A stretch of DNA of 64,000 nucleotides from an uncultured Cellulophaga sp. (GCA_947496695.1 CANMEI010000004.1:1-64000), one strand, 5' to 3'. Shown: positions 1-8,600, counted from the stretch's first letter. A program made the numbers and translations. The notes: generated from the sequence alone by a model not told the origin.

Positions 1-1064
1 ATGGTTCCATCAACCCCATCAATGGTAAATTGTGTAATACTATTTGTTGTACTTAATACTGGTGATGTAACAGTAACCGTGTATTCTTGGGTTGTATTAT
101 CCTCTGCAGTAACTGTATAAACAACAAGGTTCGTAAAGTCTTGTGCTACACCTGAAGCAGGACTTATTGTTTTTCCAGTATGTACTATTGTTGGTGATAA
201 CGTAGTAAGATCTGTTCCCTCAGGAAGTTCTATATCTATTGTAGTATCTGTTATAGTCCCTAAAACATCATTTATACTAAAACTAGTTATTTCTTTTTCA
301 GAAGAAATTGTCCCTGGAATGTCAAAAGCCTCAAAACTGACTAACTCAATAAACTCCTCTCCATTTGAATCTTCTAATAAAAATTCAATTGTTATATTTC
401 CTGTTTCTGTAGCAGTGAAATCTAATATATAAGTTCCTGGAGTTATTTCAACTAATTCATTTAAAATTTCATTATTCCCATCAGAAGTTATTAAAGTACC
501 TGTACCTTCTATAAAAGAATAATTTCTTTCATAAGTTACTTCTTCCGCTTCAGTTTCTGAACCTAAAACAATTGTTATTGTTTCTGTATCTCCGACGAGT
601 AACTGACCTGTGGACTCTGTAGCCGTCCATGTAACAGAATCAGAGGTAACAGGAATATCAGTAATCAAATAGGTTGCAATTACTTGTTCTGTAAAGCCAA
701 AAGAGTCTTCAGCAGTAAAAACAATAGAATGATCACCTATCTCTGTAGCTATATAATTAAGAGATGTTGTTAATGGATCTAATGCTATTTTTTTCCCCTC
801 TGAAATAATGTTTCCTAATTCATCTTCAAAATACCCTTCTCCACTATTTATTTTATAAGAGTATGAATAACTATATCCATCAACCAATTCTTCAGGAGTA
901 ACTGTTAACGCTGTAGTCAATGCTGTATTTATATAACCCTCATTTTTATGAGTTTCTGCTAACTCAAATTCTACCTCAGTATATAAACCAACTTGTTTTG
1001 TACACGCAATTATTACTAGTAAGATAGAGATAAAGCTTAATATGAATATGGCAGGTTTTTTCAT
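1..1064 (-). CDS. Partial lipoprotein with TraQ-like modules and a DUF5018-like repeat region
   Basis: The frame is open from ATG at 1064 to the left edge, giving 354 codons with the C-terminus missing. The N-terminus is a type II signal with lipobox VIIAC (Cys about residue 21). Residues about 40-130 resemble the small Bacteroidota conjugation lipoprotein TraQ (DUF3872): a two-strand motif around YSYKINSGEGYFED, then an EDSFGF turn. A second similar module follows at about 140-240 (NYSFIEGTG, EDSNGEEF). Beyond that is an Ig-like repeat of the DUF5018/surface-protein type (ITSFSINDV, then YTVTAEDNTTQEYTVTV), and a second repeat has just begun when the window ends. It follows TraN and TraO with 24 bp spacing, the traN-traO-(traP)-traQ order known from Bacteroides conjugative elements, so the TraQ assignment rests on both sequence and place. 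The repeat tail is unusual for TraQ and suggests surface exposure. Confidence 0.7.
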   Translation of the reverse strand, partial: MKKPAIFILSFISILLVIIACTKQVGLYTEVEFELAETHKNEGYINTALTTALTVTPEELVDGYSYSYSYKINSGEGYFEDELGNIISEGKKIALDPLTTSLNYIATEIGDHSIVFTAEDSFGFTEQVIATYLITDIPVTSDSVTWTATESTGQLLVGDTETITIVLGSETEAEEVTYERNYSFIEGTGTLITSDGNNEILNELVEITPGTYILDFTATETGNITIEFLLEDSNGEEFIELVSFEAFDIPGTISSEKEITSFSINDVLGTITDTTIDIELPEGTDLTTLSPTIVHTGKTISPASGVAQDFTNLVVYTVTAEDNTTQEYTVTVTSPVLSTTNSITQFTIDGVDGT

Positions 1065-1088
1065 TTGGGTTGGATATTTAATAATTAA

Positions 1089-1622
1089 TTAGAAAAAGTA
1101 ATACCGTATTCCTAATCCGGAGTAATTAGTAAATTGACCAAAATCACTATTCATATGATAAAATTCTGTAGTTTTTGCAACAACAGATAAAGTATTACTA
1201 ATAATAATATCTATTTCAAGACCCGCTTGTGCTCCATAAATAAATTTACTTTCGCCATCTAAAAAAACAATATTAGAAAATTCATTTTGTCCTCCATTAA
1301 CCAATTCATACCCTCCTAATAATCCTAGCCCCATGCTTATAGCTTTGTATCTTCTTGCGGTAGCATAAAGTGTAGTAAAATAAGAATACGACAAAGTATA
1401 GCTAGAATATGGGATTGATACCTCTCCAGAAGTATAGTTTGATAATGATACATCTAACGCTATTTGAGTGAAAGAAAATTCATCTAAATTAGTATTATAT
1501 GTAATTTCTCCTCCATAACCATCACCAAAAATACCACCTGTTGCCATTACAGATTTTGGGAATGCCTGTGCTTCAATAAAATTTGTGGCTAATAGCCCAA
1601 TTAATATTAAAAAATATTTCAT
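1089..1622 (-). CDS. traO: TraO-like outer-membrane beta-barrel protein
   Basis: This is a 177-aa protein with a Sec signal peptide (cleavage near residue 20, after IEAQA). It has alternating beta-strand texture, a GGYELVNGG turn, and a C-terminus ending in YYFF, typical of an outer-membrane barrel. Length and motif order match conjugal transfer TraO of Bacteroidota (PF10626 type): an SIP-x-SYT strand, a GLLGGYE loop and a glycine-rich terminal strand. It starts 4 bp after the TraN stop, so the two are co-transcribed. In conjugation systems TraO belongs to the outer-membrane part of the mating channel. Here no relaxase or coupling protein is visible, so its working partner could be a conjugation apparatus outside the window or, by inference only, the adjacent T6SS. 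Confidence 0.7.
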   Translation of the reverse strand: MKYFLILIGLLATNFIEAQAFPKSVMATGGIFGDGYGGEITYNTNLDEFSFTQIALDVSLSNYTSGEVSIPYSSYTLSYSYFTTLYATARRYKAISMGLGLLGGYELVNGGQNEFSNIVFLDGESKFIYGAQAGLEIDIIISNTLSVVAKTTEFYHMNSDFGQFTNYSGLGIRYYFF

Positions 1623-1626
1623 TTAG

Positions 1627-2619
1627 TTAATTTAAATATTTATAATCTAATGGTAAAATTACCATTCTAGTACCATTTTTTTCATCTAACACTATCTCAA
1701 GAGTTTCGTCATTAGAGACTGGAAATCTTTTAAAAACATAAACAATCTCATTGTCACTTTCCGGATCTATTAATTTCTGTAAATTAAAAGTATATACCGG
1801 TTCAATAATTTTTGGATTTTTATTGTTTTTATCTTTAATAAAAAAGCTAAGCCCGTTTACAGCATATTCTTTTTTAGAAGTATTTTCTAAATTTAACATA
1901 AAATAAACTTCATCATGATCTATTAAAATATTATTAAGCCTTACAATGATTTTTTTATTCTGACGAAAACTTCTTTTGTAAATTGTTTTTTGAAGATAAT
2001 TGTTCTCACAAAAAATACGATAATACTCTTCAGGATCAGAATTATATAAATCACTTTCTTCTTCAGAGTAGTTAGATTCTTCTATAGTATATTCATCAGG
2101 GTCAAAAGATTTATTTGGATTAAAATTTTCATTAGAATTATCTTCATTAACCTTTAAAGATGGTAATACTTTTATTTCTGGATCTAAACTTTCATTAGCT
2201 GTTTCTTGTGAATCTTGGGTAAGAGTAACTTCTTGCTCTATCATTTTTGATTGAGAATCATTAGCCAAATTATTATTTACGTTCCCAACAGCTTGGTTAG
2301 GAGTAATTAAATAAGTAAATGTTTCTATTTTTTCTGAATATTCCAGTAAAAAAGAATAAACCTCTCCACTAACTGTAATTACAGTTAAATTACCAGAATT
2401 ACCTTTTCTCGCTTGTAAAGTTCCTAATGTATTTCCTTTTTCATATTCGAAATTATAATTTGCTGCTGGAGGTATAACTGTTTCAATTCCTGAAGGAAAA
2501 AAAAATGTTATGGTAGTAAACGAATTAGCTTTTATATTTAATGGCTTGAGGTTTTCTTGTGCTAATAAAGAACCTATAAAAACAGAATATAAAACAATGA
2601 AAAGATAATTTTTTTTCAT
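1627..2619 (-). CDS. traN: TraN-like DUF4138 protein (left copy)
   Basis: This is a 330-aa exported protein with a signal peptide at residues 1-20. The N-terminal beta domain (about 25-110) contains the TraN signature NLTVITVSGEVYSF. An acidic, low-complexity linker follows (about 115-195). The C-terminal domain (about 200-330) has LNNILIDHDEVYFML and LSFFIKDKN, as in conjugative transposon TraN/DUF4138 proteins. It differs from classical TraN by the inserted linker. TraO follows immediately. A second protein with the same architecture lies at 30698-31789, beyond the far end of the T6SS. The two share the motifs but are clearly diverged, so this is not a recent duplication. Upstream lies about 390 bp of AT-rich DNA without a recognisable gene. 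Confidence 0.75.
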   Translation of the reverse strand: MKKNYLFIVLYSVFIGSLLAQENLKPLNIKANSFTTITFFFPSGIETVIPPAANYNFEYEKGNTLGTLQARKGNSGNLTVITVSGEVYSFLLEYSEKIETFTYLITPNQAVGNVNNNLANDSQSKMIEQEVTLTQDSQETANESLDPEIKVLPSLKVNEDNSNENFNPNKSFDPDEYTIEESNYSEEESDLYNSDPEEYYRIFCENNYLQKTIYKRSFRQNKKIIVRLNNILIDHDEVYFMLNLENTSKKEYAVNGLSFFIKDKNNKNPKIIEPVYTFNLQKLIDPESDNEIVYVFKRFPVSNDETLEIVLDEKNGTRMVILPLDYKYLN

Positions 2620-3007
2620 AAATAGATCTTTCTTGAAATATTAATTACAAGATAGTAACGAGTTATTTTAAGATTTAATATACTTAAATTGAATTAGGAA
2701 ATAAAAATACAGGTAATTTTTACAATAACGAAAATCTTGTAAGTAAAATCGATGAAAATGTAAATGAAATAGTGTTATTAAACTTTAACAAAAATATGTT
2801 TGTTTTTAAATTAAAAGTTTATAAAAATGTATCACCATATAATGTAATATTTTTTAACTTTTCTCTTAGAAAAACCAATTGAGAATATAATTAAAGTAAA
2901 AGTTATATATTTCTTTTTCAAAATAGAGACTTTTCTCTCAACTATCTTGGTTCTATAAATTAACCTACATCAATACCACAACTCTCAATAGTTAATAACA
3001 TTAAAAA
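2620..3007. other. Intergenic AT-rich stretch
   Basis: No supportable reading frame or RNA structure is visible here. It holds the presumed promoter region of the minus-strand traN-traO operon, but I could not find a convincing -33/-7 pair. Confidence 0.5.
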
Positions 3008-3344
3008 TAAAGTTTTAAATCATTATTTATTTCTCAAAATTTACTTATAAAATAGTGTTTAATTGAAATTCTTATTTTGACTAAATTTTAGCAATTTCAA
3101 TGTCATTTTAAGAATTATTAATTTGTAAAAATTTACTTAGAAAGCTATAAAAAAATTGTTTTATTTTAAAATCACCAATGCTCTCAATTTTATATTCTTT
3201 TTTAATAACTTGAATATTATGCTTGACATTCTGACTTGTTATTTGAACTTTTGAGAATGGTACAATAATTAACTAAATTGTTTTTAAAATAAGATGATTT
3301 TCTATATAAAAATTTAAAATAGTTTCTCCGTTAATTTTAAATTT
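3008..3344 (-). repeat. Long direct repeat, copy 1
   Basis: This stretch is more than 90 percent identical by eye to 4576-4914, in the same orientation, with a few substitutions and small indels. Both copies end at AGTTTCTCCGTTAATTTTAA. Weaker similarity continues past the boundary (about 3448-3553 against 4912-5019). The repeat covers the 3' half of the decayed gene at 3108-3581. Each copy lies just after an immunity gene on the minus strand, which fits unequal recombination between effector-immunity cassettes. Confidence 0.85.
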
Positions 3345-3581
3345 TATTTTCACTGAAAAGTAAAAATTATCATTAGAGTCAACTGCCTCTATGTCTCCAT
3401 ATAATTTTATTTTTAATGAAATCATATTTTATTTAAAACCAACTTTTAAATTTAATAATGCATCGAAAATAGATTTATAAATAATGCTTTGTTTCGTATT
3501 TATTTTTATTATTTTTCAGAAATTAAAAAATAATAAAACACCTAAAATTATAAGATGTATGAACAATTTATTTAGTTTCAT
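3108..3581 (-). pseudogene. Decayed membrane-anchored protein gene, possibly an orphan immunity gene
   Basis: Starting at ATG 3581 the frame encodes a hydrophobic anchor (MKLNKLFIHLIILGVLLFF) and stops after about 21 codons. The reading continues in another frame (KSIFDALLNLKVGFK), then from ATG 3425 as a 106-codon frame interrupted only by one TAG at 3273-3275. It ends at the TAA at 3108-3110. The text on both sides of that TAG has coding character (FKINGETILNF; IKKEYKIESIGDF), so this looks like a roughly 155-aa protein broken by several lesions. The second copy of its 3' half, within 4576-4914, is more degraded. The position directly after an immunity gene, together with the N-terminal anchor, suggests an old immunity gene. 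The family is not recognised. Confidence 0.55.
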
Positions 3582-3620
3582 TTAATATTAATTTTTTTAA
3601 GGTTCTTTATGCTAAAGAAT

Positions 3621-3968
3621 TTATAAATAAATGAATATAATAAAAATTATACCAAAAAATAGAGTATAAATTATTAAAGATTTATATTTATTAGAATTAA
3701 TATATTTCTTATTAAAATTCTCATGATCAAAATAATAATAATATCTAATCCCTAATAGAATATAAAGGATTGTTGTTATTATGATAGCATTTATGCTTAT
3801 CATTTTTCCTTTAAAAAACAATAAGCTTATTATTTTTCTTATTAGTAAAATATGCATCAAGATCATTATTACTAAAAAGGAAACCGAGTAAAGGGTAGGC
3901 ATATCACTTTTGAAAAAATTTTTATATAAGTTAAATATTTTAATGTATATTTTATCTAATAATACCAT
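3621..3968 (-). CDS. Small polytopic membrane protein, candidate immunity protein B
   Basis: This 115-aa protein has three strong hydrophobic segments at about residues 25-52, 58-80 and 94-115, with short charged loops rich in Lys and Asn. It starts at ATG 3968, ten bases after the stop of the truncated effector fragment on the same strand, the usual effector-then-immunity order. Polytopic inner-membrane immunity proteins are typical partners of membrane-targeting (pore-forming) toxins. The neighbouring fragment encodes a long hydrophobic, glycine-rich stretch, which agrees. The family is not recognised. The gene appears intact although its partner is broken, so it may persist as an orphan immunity gene. 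Confidence 0.55.
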   Translation of the reverse strand: MVLLDKIYIKIFNLYKNFFKSDMPTLYSVSFLVIMILMHILLIRKIISLLFFKGKMISINAIIITTILYILLGIRYYYYFDHENFNKKYINSNKYKSLIIYTLFFGIIFIIFIYL

Positions 3969-3977
3969 ATATAAATT

Positions 3978-4579
3978 TTATTCACCAAACCTTCTTATTC
4001 CATTACTCATTTCTACTCCAGGATTAAAAGTTTCAGGTATTGTTAATCTCATAATTGACCAAGAGCCGGATATCACCCAACCATAACCAGGTATAAATGC
4101 AACCACTCCCATCAAAATATCCATAGCTTCTAATATAGTTATTTCGCCACTTTCAGTCGCCTCATTAATTGTTGTAGCTAATCCATAAATATTTCCTACT
4201 GTTCCAAGTAATTTTGAGCCATTTATAAGGTTAGCTTTTAATTTAAATCTTTTGGAAGCTTTAATGACATCAGTTGGGTTAACCCTCGCTCGTCCTCCAC
4301 CTTTATATTTAGGAAACCCATTTTTGTCCAATTTATATGATTTTAATTCTCCTTTTGTGTTAAACTTTGTTGAAAGAAATGTGTCATTTTTTAAGGCTTG
4401 GTTTATTTATTCTAAAATCACTTATTTGACCGGTAGCACCTTCAGCAATACCACATACTAAAATAGCACCATTTGTAATATCTTGACCATTAATCTTATT
4501 TGAATTATAAATATTAATAGTAGTTGTTTTTACAATATTAACTTTTACTATAGTATTATCTTTAGCTATCTCTTGTAAA
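3978..4579 (-). pseudogene. Truncated, frameshifted toxin fragment (effector B)
   Basis: Two overlapping minus-strand frames encode one protein tail. The upstream part (4579 to about 4390) reads LQEIAKDNTIVKVNIVKTTT and onward to GQISDFRINKPSLKK before a stop. The downstream frame, open from about 4406, continues INQALKNDTFLSTKF and then the glycine-rich hydrophobic region LGTVGNIYGLATTINEA and VVAFIPGYGWVISGSW. A single frameshift near 4400 joins them. The 5' end is cut exactly where the long repeat begins (4576), so the delivery domain has been lost. No ATG precedes the lower frame; only a TTG at 4331 could start it. The hydrophobic tail and a polytopic membrane protein downstream suggest a pore-forming C-terminus, which is inference. 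Confidence 0.55.
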
Positions 4580-4914
4580 GTTTTAAATCATTATTTATTT
4601 CTCAAAATTTACTTATAAAATAGTTTTTAATTGAAATTTTTATTTTGACTAAATTTTAGCAATTTCAATGTCATTTTAAGAATTATTAATTCGTAAAATT
4701 TACTCAGAAAGCTATAAAAAAATTGTTTTATTTTAAAATCACCAATGCTCTCAATTTTATATTCTTTTTTAACAACTTGAATATTTATTATGCTTAACAT
4801 TCTGGCTTGTTATTTAAAGTTTTGAGAATGGTATAATAGTCAAGTAAATTGTTTTTAAAATAAGATGATTTTTTTATAAAAATTTAAAATAGTTTCTCCG
4901 TTAATTTTAAATTT
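4576..4914 (-). repeat. Long direct repeat, copy 2
   Basis: This is the second copy of 3008-3344. Its inner edge abuts the truncated effector B fragment and its outer edge lies about 110 bp downstream of immunity gene A. The encoded gene remnant (IKKEYKIESIGDF is still readable) carries more stops and frameshifts than copy 1, and has lost the part corresponding to 3345-3447. Confidence 0.85.
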
Positions 4915-5022
4915 AATGCTATACCTAAAATGAATTTAGCTTAATATTTTGTATCGTATTGATTTTAGTTATATTCTTCTATTATTTAGAAATTAAAATA
5001 ATAAAATACATCAAATTATAAT

Positions 5023-5832
5023 TTACTTATTAATATTTATAGGAAAAATGCCGTAATCAATTTTATTCAAATTAAGCTTATCAAAATATAACTGAAGTTT
5101 ATTTTTTAATTCTTTAACTTTTATATTATTAAAATCTTCTTGACATAAAATTTCAATGTTAGGTTTGTTGTACTTGAAATAAACAACACTTCTATTTTTA
5201 ATATAGAAATCGTTTTTGTTTATTAATTCAAATTTTTTTAATTGATATTTAATTTTTTCAGATTCTTTAGAATAAATAATTTCAGATTTATTATAAAATC
5301 GATAAGTCGGTTGTCTTTTGTAACAGTCCCCATACTTGTGATAAGCGAATAAAATATTGTCGTAATTTGAAAAGTTTAATAAGTAATTTATAAATGAGGG
5401 TTTGCTTACAATTGTAGAACTATTAATGTTTATCTCTTTTATATTTGATATGTTTTTTAAGCTCTTTTTCTTATCTGCACCATAAAGACAAAATAAATAT
5501 AGATTTTGAGATTTTAAATATTTTACTTCATATCCATAATTTAAAATTTTTTTTTGTTCTTCAGATAAATAAAAAGTTTTCTTTAACCATAAATCCATTT
5601 TGTTTAACTCTTTTTTACTTGTTAAATCTTCCTGGCCAAATTGATTTATATAAGTAGTTACAAATCCCGATAATTTTTGAGATAATAAATCCATTTCGGT
5701 TTTATTATTTAAAAAAATACTATATTGATAAAATTGAAACAGTAAATAAACAAAAATTAAAATTAAAATTATTGTAATAAATTTTGACTTACCAAGGATT
5801 TTCTTCGATTTCATTTTTGTATTTATTTCCAT
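5023..5832 (-). CDS. Single-pass membrane protein, candidate immunity protein A
   Basis: This 269-aa protein has one transmembrane segment (about residues 17-36) near the N-terminus. It is followed by a long Lys/Asn-rich domain that should lie in the periplasm. The reading frame overlaps the end of effector A by 44 bp from the first ATG (5832), or by 26 bp from a second ATG at 5814 (MKSKKILGK), so the two are translationally coupled. That layout, an effector overlapping a membrane-anchored partner downstream of an hcp gene, is the usual one for T6SS immunity. It implies that effector A acts in the periplasm. The family is not recognised. No terminator is visible after it. Confidence 0.6.
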   Translation of the reverse strand: MEINTKMKSKKILGKSKFITIILILIFVYLLFQFYQYSIFLNNKTEMDLLSQKLSGFVTTYINQFGQEDLTSKKELNKMDLWLKKTFYLSEEQKKILNYGYEVKYLKSQNLYLFCLYGADKKKSLKNISNIKEININSSTIVSKPSFINYLLNFSNYDNILFAYHKYGDCYKRQPTYRFYNKSEIIYSKESEKIKYQLKKFELINKNDFYIKNRSVVYFKYNKPNIEILCQEDFNNIKVKELKNKLQLYFDKLNLNKIDYGIFPININK

Positions 5833-6652
5833 ATTTTAAAAACCAATTAATTAAATATTTATAATCCTTTTTGTTGTTAAAATATACAGATATTACAGGT
5901 ATATCAGTATATACTTGTTTATTTGTTATTGCAAAATATTCTCCTTTAATTTTTCCTGAATGTATCCTAGCCAAAGTTGCATTAGCTCTTGGATGTTCAT
6001 TAAAATAATCAACAAGCTTTAACCCTGTTGTATTAATAGCGGAAGTATTAATATTAGCAGTATATTTATATCCAATTCCGTCCAAATATAACTCTCCCTT
6101 TACATCTATATTTTCATCAGGAAATAATATTTTTAAATCATTATTGACATTATTTTTATCAAACTGAAATTCATTATCAAGCCTGTTATCATTTAGATTT
6201 TTAAGATTATGTTTCCAAATATATCTATTATATACATCTTGAACTATTTTAGGTATTTTGCTATCATAATAGCTATTGGAGTTAACAAATAAATTTAACC
6301 CACCTCTTTTGCTACCAATATTTCTACTTAACCAACTATTGTTTTCTTCAAAATGTTTTTTAACTAAATTAAATTCACTTCCTATATATTCTCTTCCATT
6401 AAGATCTTTGTCAGTAGATGAAGTTACGTTCTCATCCCAAATATATTTTCCGTCTTTACCCAATACCCAATCATTTGGTTTTAAATAACTTTTAAACCGT
6501 TGCTTTTTTAGATTCTTCTTTAATTTTTGTTTTAGTTTATTTGTTCTTTTTTTAGTTAATGTATTATCTATTTCTGCAGATGTGCTATTATTAGCAACTT
6601 TTAAAGAACGTTTTAAGTCACGACGCTGTTTTACTAGTCCAAAATTTGTCAT
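5789..6652 (-). CDS. Hcp-linked candidate T6SS effector A
   Basis: This 287-aa protein has no signal peptide or membrane segment and begins 46 bp after the stop of tssD. The N-terminus is strongly basic (Lys/Arg-rich, residues 8-55). It is followed by NDWVLGKDGKYIWDENVTS, a pre-toxin motif common just before the C-terminal toxin of Bacteroidota Rhs-type polymorphic toxins. The remainder (about 95-287) contains GSKRGGLNLF, a YLDGIGYKYTANI strand and HPRANATLARIHSG. I do not recognise the catalytic family. It ends ENPW inside the start of the immunity gene. Its small size and its place suggest cargo carried in the Hcp ring. The activity is unknown. Confidence 0.6.
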   Translation of the reverse strand: MTNFGLVKQRRDLKRSLKVANNSTSAEIDNTLTKKRTNKLKQKLKKNLKKQRFKSYLKPNDWVLGKDGKYIWDENVTSSTDKDLNGREYIGSEFNLVKKHFEENNSWLSRNIGSKRGGLNLFVNSNSYYDSKIPKIVQDVYNRYIWKHNLKNLNDNRLDNEFQFDKNNVNNDLKILFPDENIDVKGELYLDGIGYKYTANINTSAINTTGLKLVDYFNEHPRANATLARIHSGKIKGEYFAITNKQVYTDIPVISVYFNNKKDYKYLINWFLKYGNKYKNEIEENPW

Positions 6653-6698
6653 ATAAAAGAAGGATTTAAGGCGGTTATTGTAGTAAAGAAGTTAAAAA

Positions 6699-7088
6699 TT
6701 ATTCTCCCCAACTATTTTCAAAAACCATATCGCCAATTGTAATAGTACTTGCAGATATCACTATTGTTTTTTGCATTGGCACATCATCAATAGCATCAAA
6801 CTCTTCTTCAAGACTTACACAAAAAGCATTAGTAAAACCTACTTCTTGTAAACGAGATAAAGCATCACGTTTGTAAAATAAAATGGCGCCATCTTTTGTT
6901 TGTTCTGGTTCCATCATCCAATGGAAAAGATCAGATTTTCCTTGAGATTCTATAGTTATCATTATTTGACCACCTCTTGGTTTACCTGAAGGTTTACCTG
7001 TATGATCCATTGGTTGCTCAAAGTTATAGTTGCAATGCAATACATTATACTCCTGACCATCTACAATTAATTTTGCTAAAAAAGACAT
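6699..7088 (-). CDS. tssD: TssD (Hcp) tube protein, cargo-linked copy
   Basis: This 129-aa protein is of the Bacteroidota TssD/Hcp family and forms hexameric rings that stack into the T6SS tube. It shares with the copy at 9203-9589 the opening pattern (F-A-L-V-G-E-N-LHC at residues 3-20), the GRPRGG-like hairpin (KPRGGQI) and the FHWM/FEWM motif. It is separated from tssB-tssC by a strong terminator (7185-7220) and has its own promoter candidate, so it forms a short transcription unit with effector A and immunity A. Having two hcp genes, one next to an effector pair, suggests that this one is specialised for carrying that cargo. Confidence 0.9.
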   Translation of the reverse strand: MSFLAKLIVDGQEYNVLHCNYNFEQPMDHTGKPSGKPRGGQIMITIESQGKSDLFHWMMEPEQTKDGAILFYKRDALSRLQEVGFTNAFCVSLEEEFDAIDDVPMQKTIVISASTITIGDMVFENSWGE

Positions 7089-7114
7089 AGGTTGTGTTAT
7101 TATTGTAAGTTTCG

Positions 7115-7150
7115 AAGTGTTAAAGTACGTTCTATTGTTTAATCAACAAA
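7115..7150 (-). promoter_or_regulatory. Candidate promoter of the hcp-effector A unit
   Basis: On the minus strand, TTTG (7150-7147) is followed after 19 bases by TACTTTAACACTT (7127-7115). The spacing fits the Bacteroidota -33/-7 layout, but the -7 deviates from TAnnTTTG. The same TTTAACACTT string lies in front of vgrG (19782-19794), which supports a shared regulatory element. Confidence 0.4.
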
Positions 7151-7184
7151 AAAAAGTCGACAAAACACTCCTATTTATTTTATC

Positions 7185-7220
7185 AAAAAAAACACCTCCA
7201 AAAATATTTTTAGAGGTGTT
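7185..7220 (-). terminator. Rho-independent terminator after tssC
   Basis: The stem AACACCTC (7191-7198) pairs with GAGGTGTT (7213-7220). On the minus strand the hairpin is followed by a run of eight T. It ends the tssB-tssC transcript before the next tssD. Confidence 0.8.
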
Positions 7221-7241
7221 AAGTATATTAAATAATAAAAT

Positions 7242-8600
7242 TTATTGTTGTTCGTAATCAGCTGCCCACTCAGGACCTTCATCTCCTTTTTGACCATCCA
7301 TTTTAATAAGGAAGTTTTTAGCAGGGAAATAAGGCTTTAAACGTACATCAAGTAAAATACGGTCTAATTGATTAGGATCTTGCTCGAATTTTTTAATTTC
7401 AAAATTCTCAATTAATTTATCTGGACCTGTTATACCATCAAGGAAATGCACAATCTGCTTATGAATTTCATTTCTTGTTTTAGCATTAAAGTTTTCAAAA
7501 GCTCTACGGTTAAGAAAATCCATTAGAACTTTAGTAACATAATCAAAAACACGTACTACAGAATAAGTTTGTAACCCTAAATTATCACCGTTAAATAATG
7601 TTTTAGCAGAGAAAGCCATTACTTTACCATACTCATTAACCATTGGTACAAGACCTAAGTTTTCTAAGTTTGCTATTTCACCTTTCTTCAAATCAAAAGC
7701 AACACCATCTACTTCACTAAGTCCACCATGCTTTTTACCAGCAGCCACTTGAGACATTAGTGTTCTATATATTTTACCTGCAAATGCACCTGAAGGAGCT
7801 ACATATAAATCATCTTCCTCACCTACTTCTTCTACTTTGCCTCTACCAACTAACCAGTTACATGTCATGACTGTGTTAGATAAAAACATGTCACCACTTG
7901 CTAAATTAGCACTCTCAAACATTTCCATTACATCGTCTGGCTCATCTAGGTGAGCAAAGTCAGTCACTAAAGTAACTTTGTTATCATGTGCTAATTTAGC
8001 CCACTTGTCTACTACAGATTTTGAACCTAAATAACCAGGTAAAACCATTAAAGAGTAGTTCTCTCTTAAATCTAATCTGTCATATTTAGAGACTAATTCT
8101 TCTCTAATATGATCAAAGAAACGAGTATTATCTAAATCAGATAATTGTTCTAATTCAGCATTTACAATTGATATGTTTTTTAAAGAAGCTGATTCTGTAT
8201 TTTTATAAAACAAAGCTACAGATCTGTATGAAGATTCTAATTCTTCTGATTCTTCTAAAGCTTGCTTAATATTTTTATTTAAAAGCGCTTGTGATTGTTT
8301 TGACTTGTCATCTGCAGATTGAACTTGTTCTAGAATATCGTCACCAGACTTTAAAGTCTCAGACCATAATTCTAAAATCTTTTGTAAAGATTGACGCTCT
8401 GATTTTTTTAGATTTTCAGTTAAAAACATTTTCCTTCTCGCTTTACGATCTGGGTTTAAGTTTTGAACATCGTCAATTGCAGATTCTAATAAATCAAAAC
8501 CACCATATTTTGCTAGCGTATCTGACTTTTCTTTTATTTGCTGTATAAATGGTTTGTCACTTAATTGTGACTCTTGTTTGTTCTGTGAAGTGTTTGCCAT
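7242..8600 (-). CDS. tssC: TssC, large sheath subunit
   Basis: This 452-aa protein is of the TssC/VipB family and assembles with TssB into the contractile sheath around the Hcp tube. The helical N-terminus (about 20-130) precedes the conserved sheath core (MVLPGYLGSKSVVDKWAKLA; the SGDMFLSNTVMTCNWLVGRG region). The C-terminal part (DVRLKPYFPAKNFLIKMDG) matches the end of TssC, with the typical NFLI strand. It starts 19 bp after tssB, the standard tssB-tssC pair, and ends at a terminator. Length is usual for subtype iii. Confidence 0.92.
   Translation of the reverse strand: MANTSQNKQESQLSDKPFIQQIKEKSDTLAKYGGFDLLESAIDDVQNLNPDRKARRKMFLTENLKKSERQSLQKILELWSETLKSGDDILEQVQSADDKSKQSQALLNKNIKQALEESEELESSYRSVALFYKNTESASLKNISIVNAELEQLSDLDNTRFFDHIREELVSKYDRLDLRENYSLMVLPGYLGSKSVVDKWAKLAHDNKVTLVTDFAHLDEPDDVMEMFESANLASGDMFLSNTVMTCNWLVGRGKVEEVGEEDDLYVAPSGAFAGKIYRTLMSQVAAGKKHGGLSEVDGVAFDLKKGEIANLENLGLVPMVNEYGKVMAFSAKTLFNGDNLGLQTYSVVRVFDYVTKVLMDFLNRRAFENFNAKTRNEIHKQIVHFLDGITGPDKLIENFEIKKFEQDPNQLDRILLDVRLKPYFPAKNFLIKMDGQKGDEGPEWAADYEQQ

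Noticed and set aside
4252..4461. Open frame on the plus strand over the effector B fragment
   Set aside because: It lies opposite coding-like minus-strand text, has no ribosome site and no recognisable features; it is a shadow frame.
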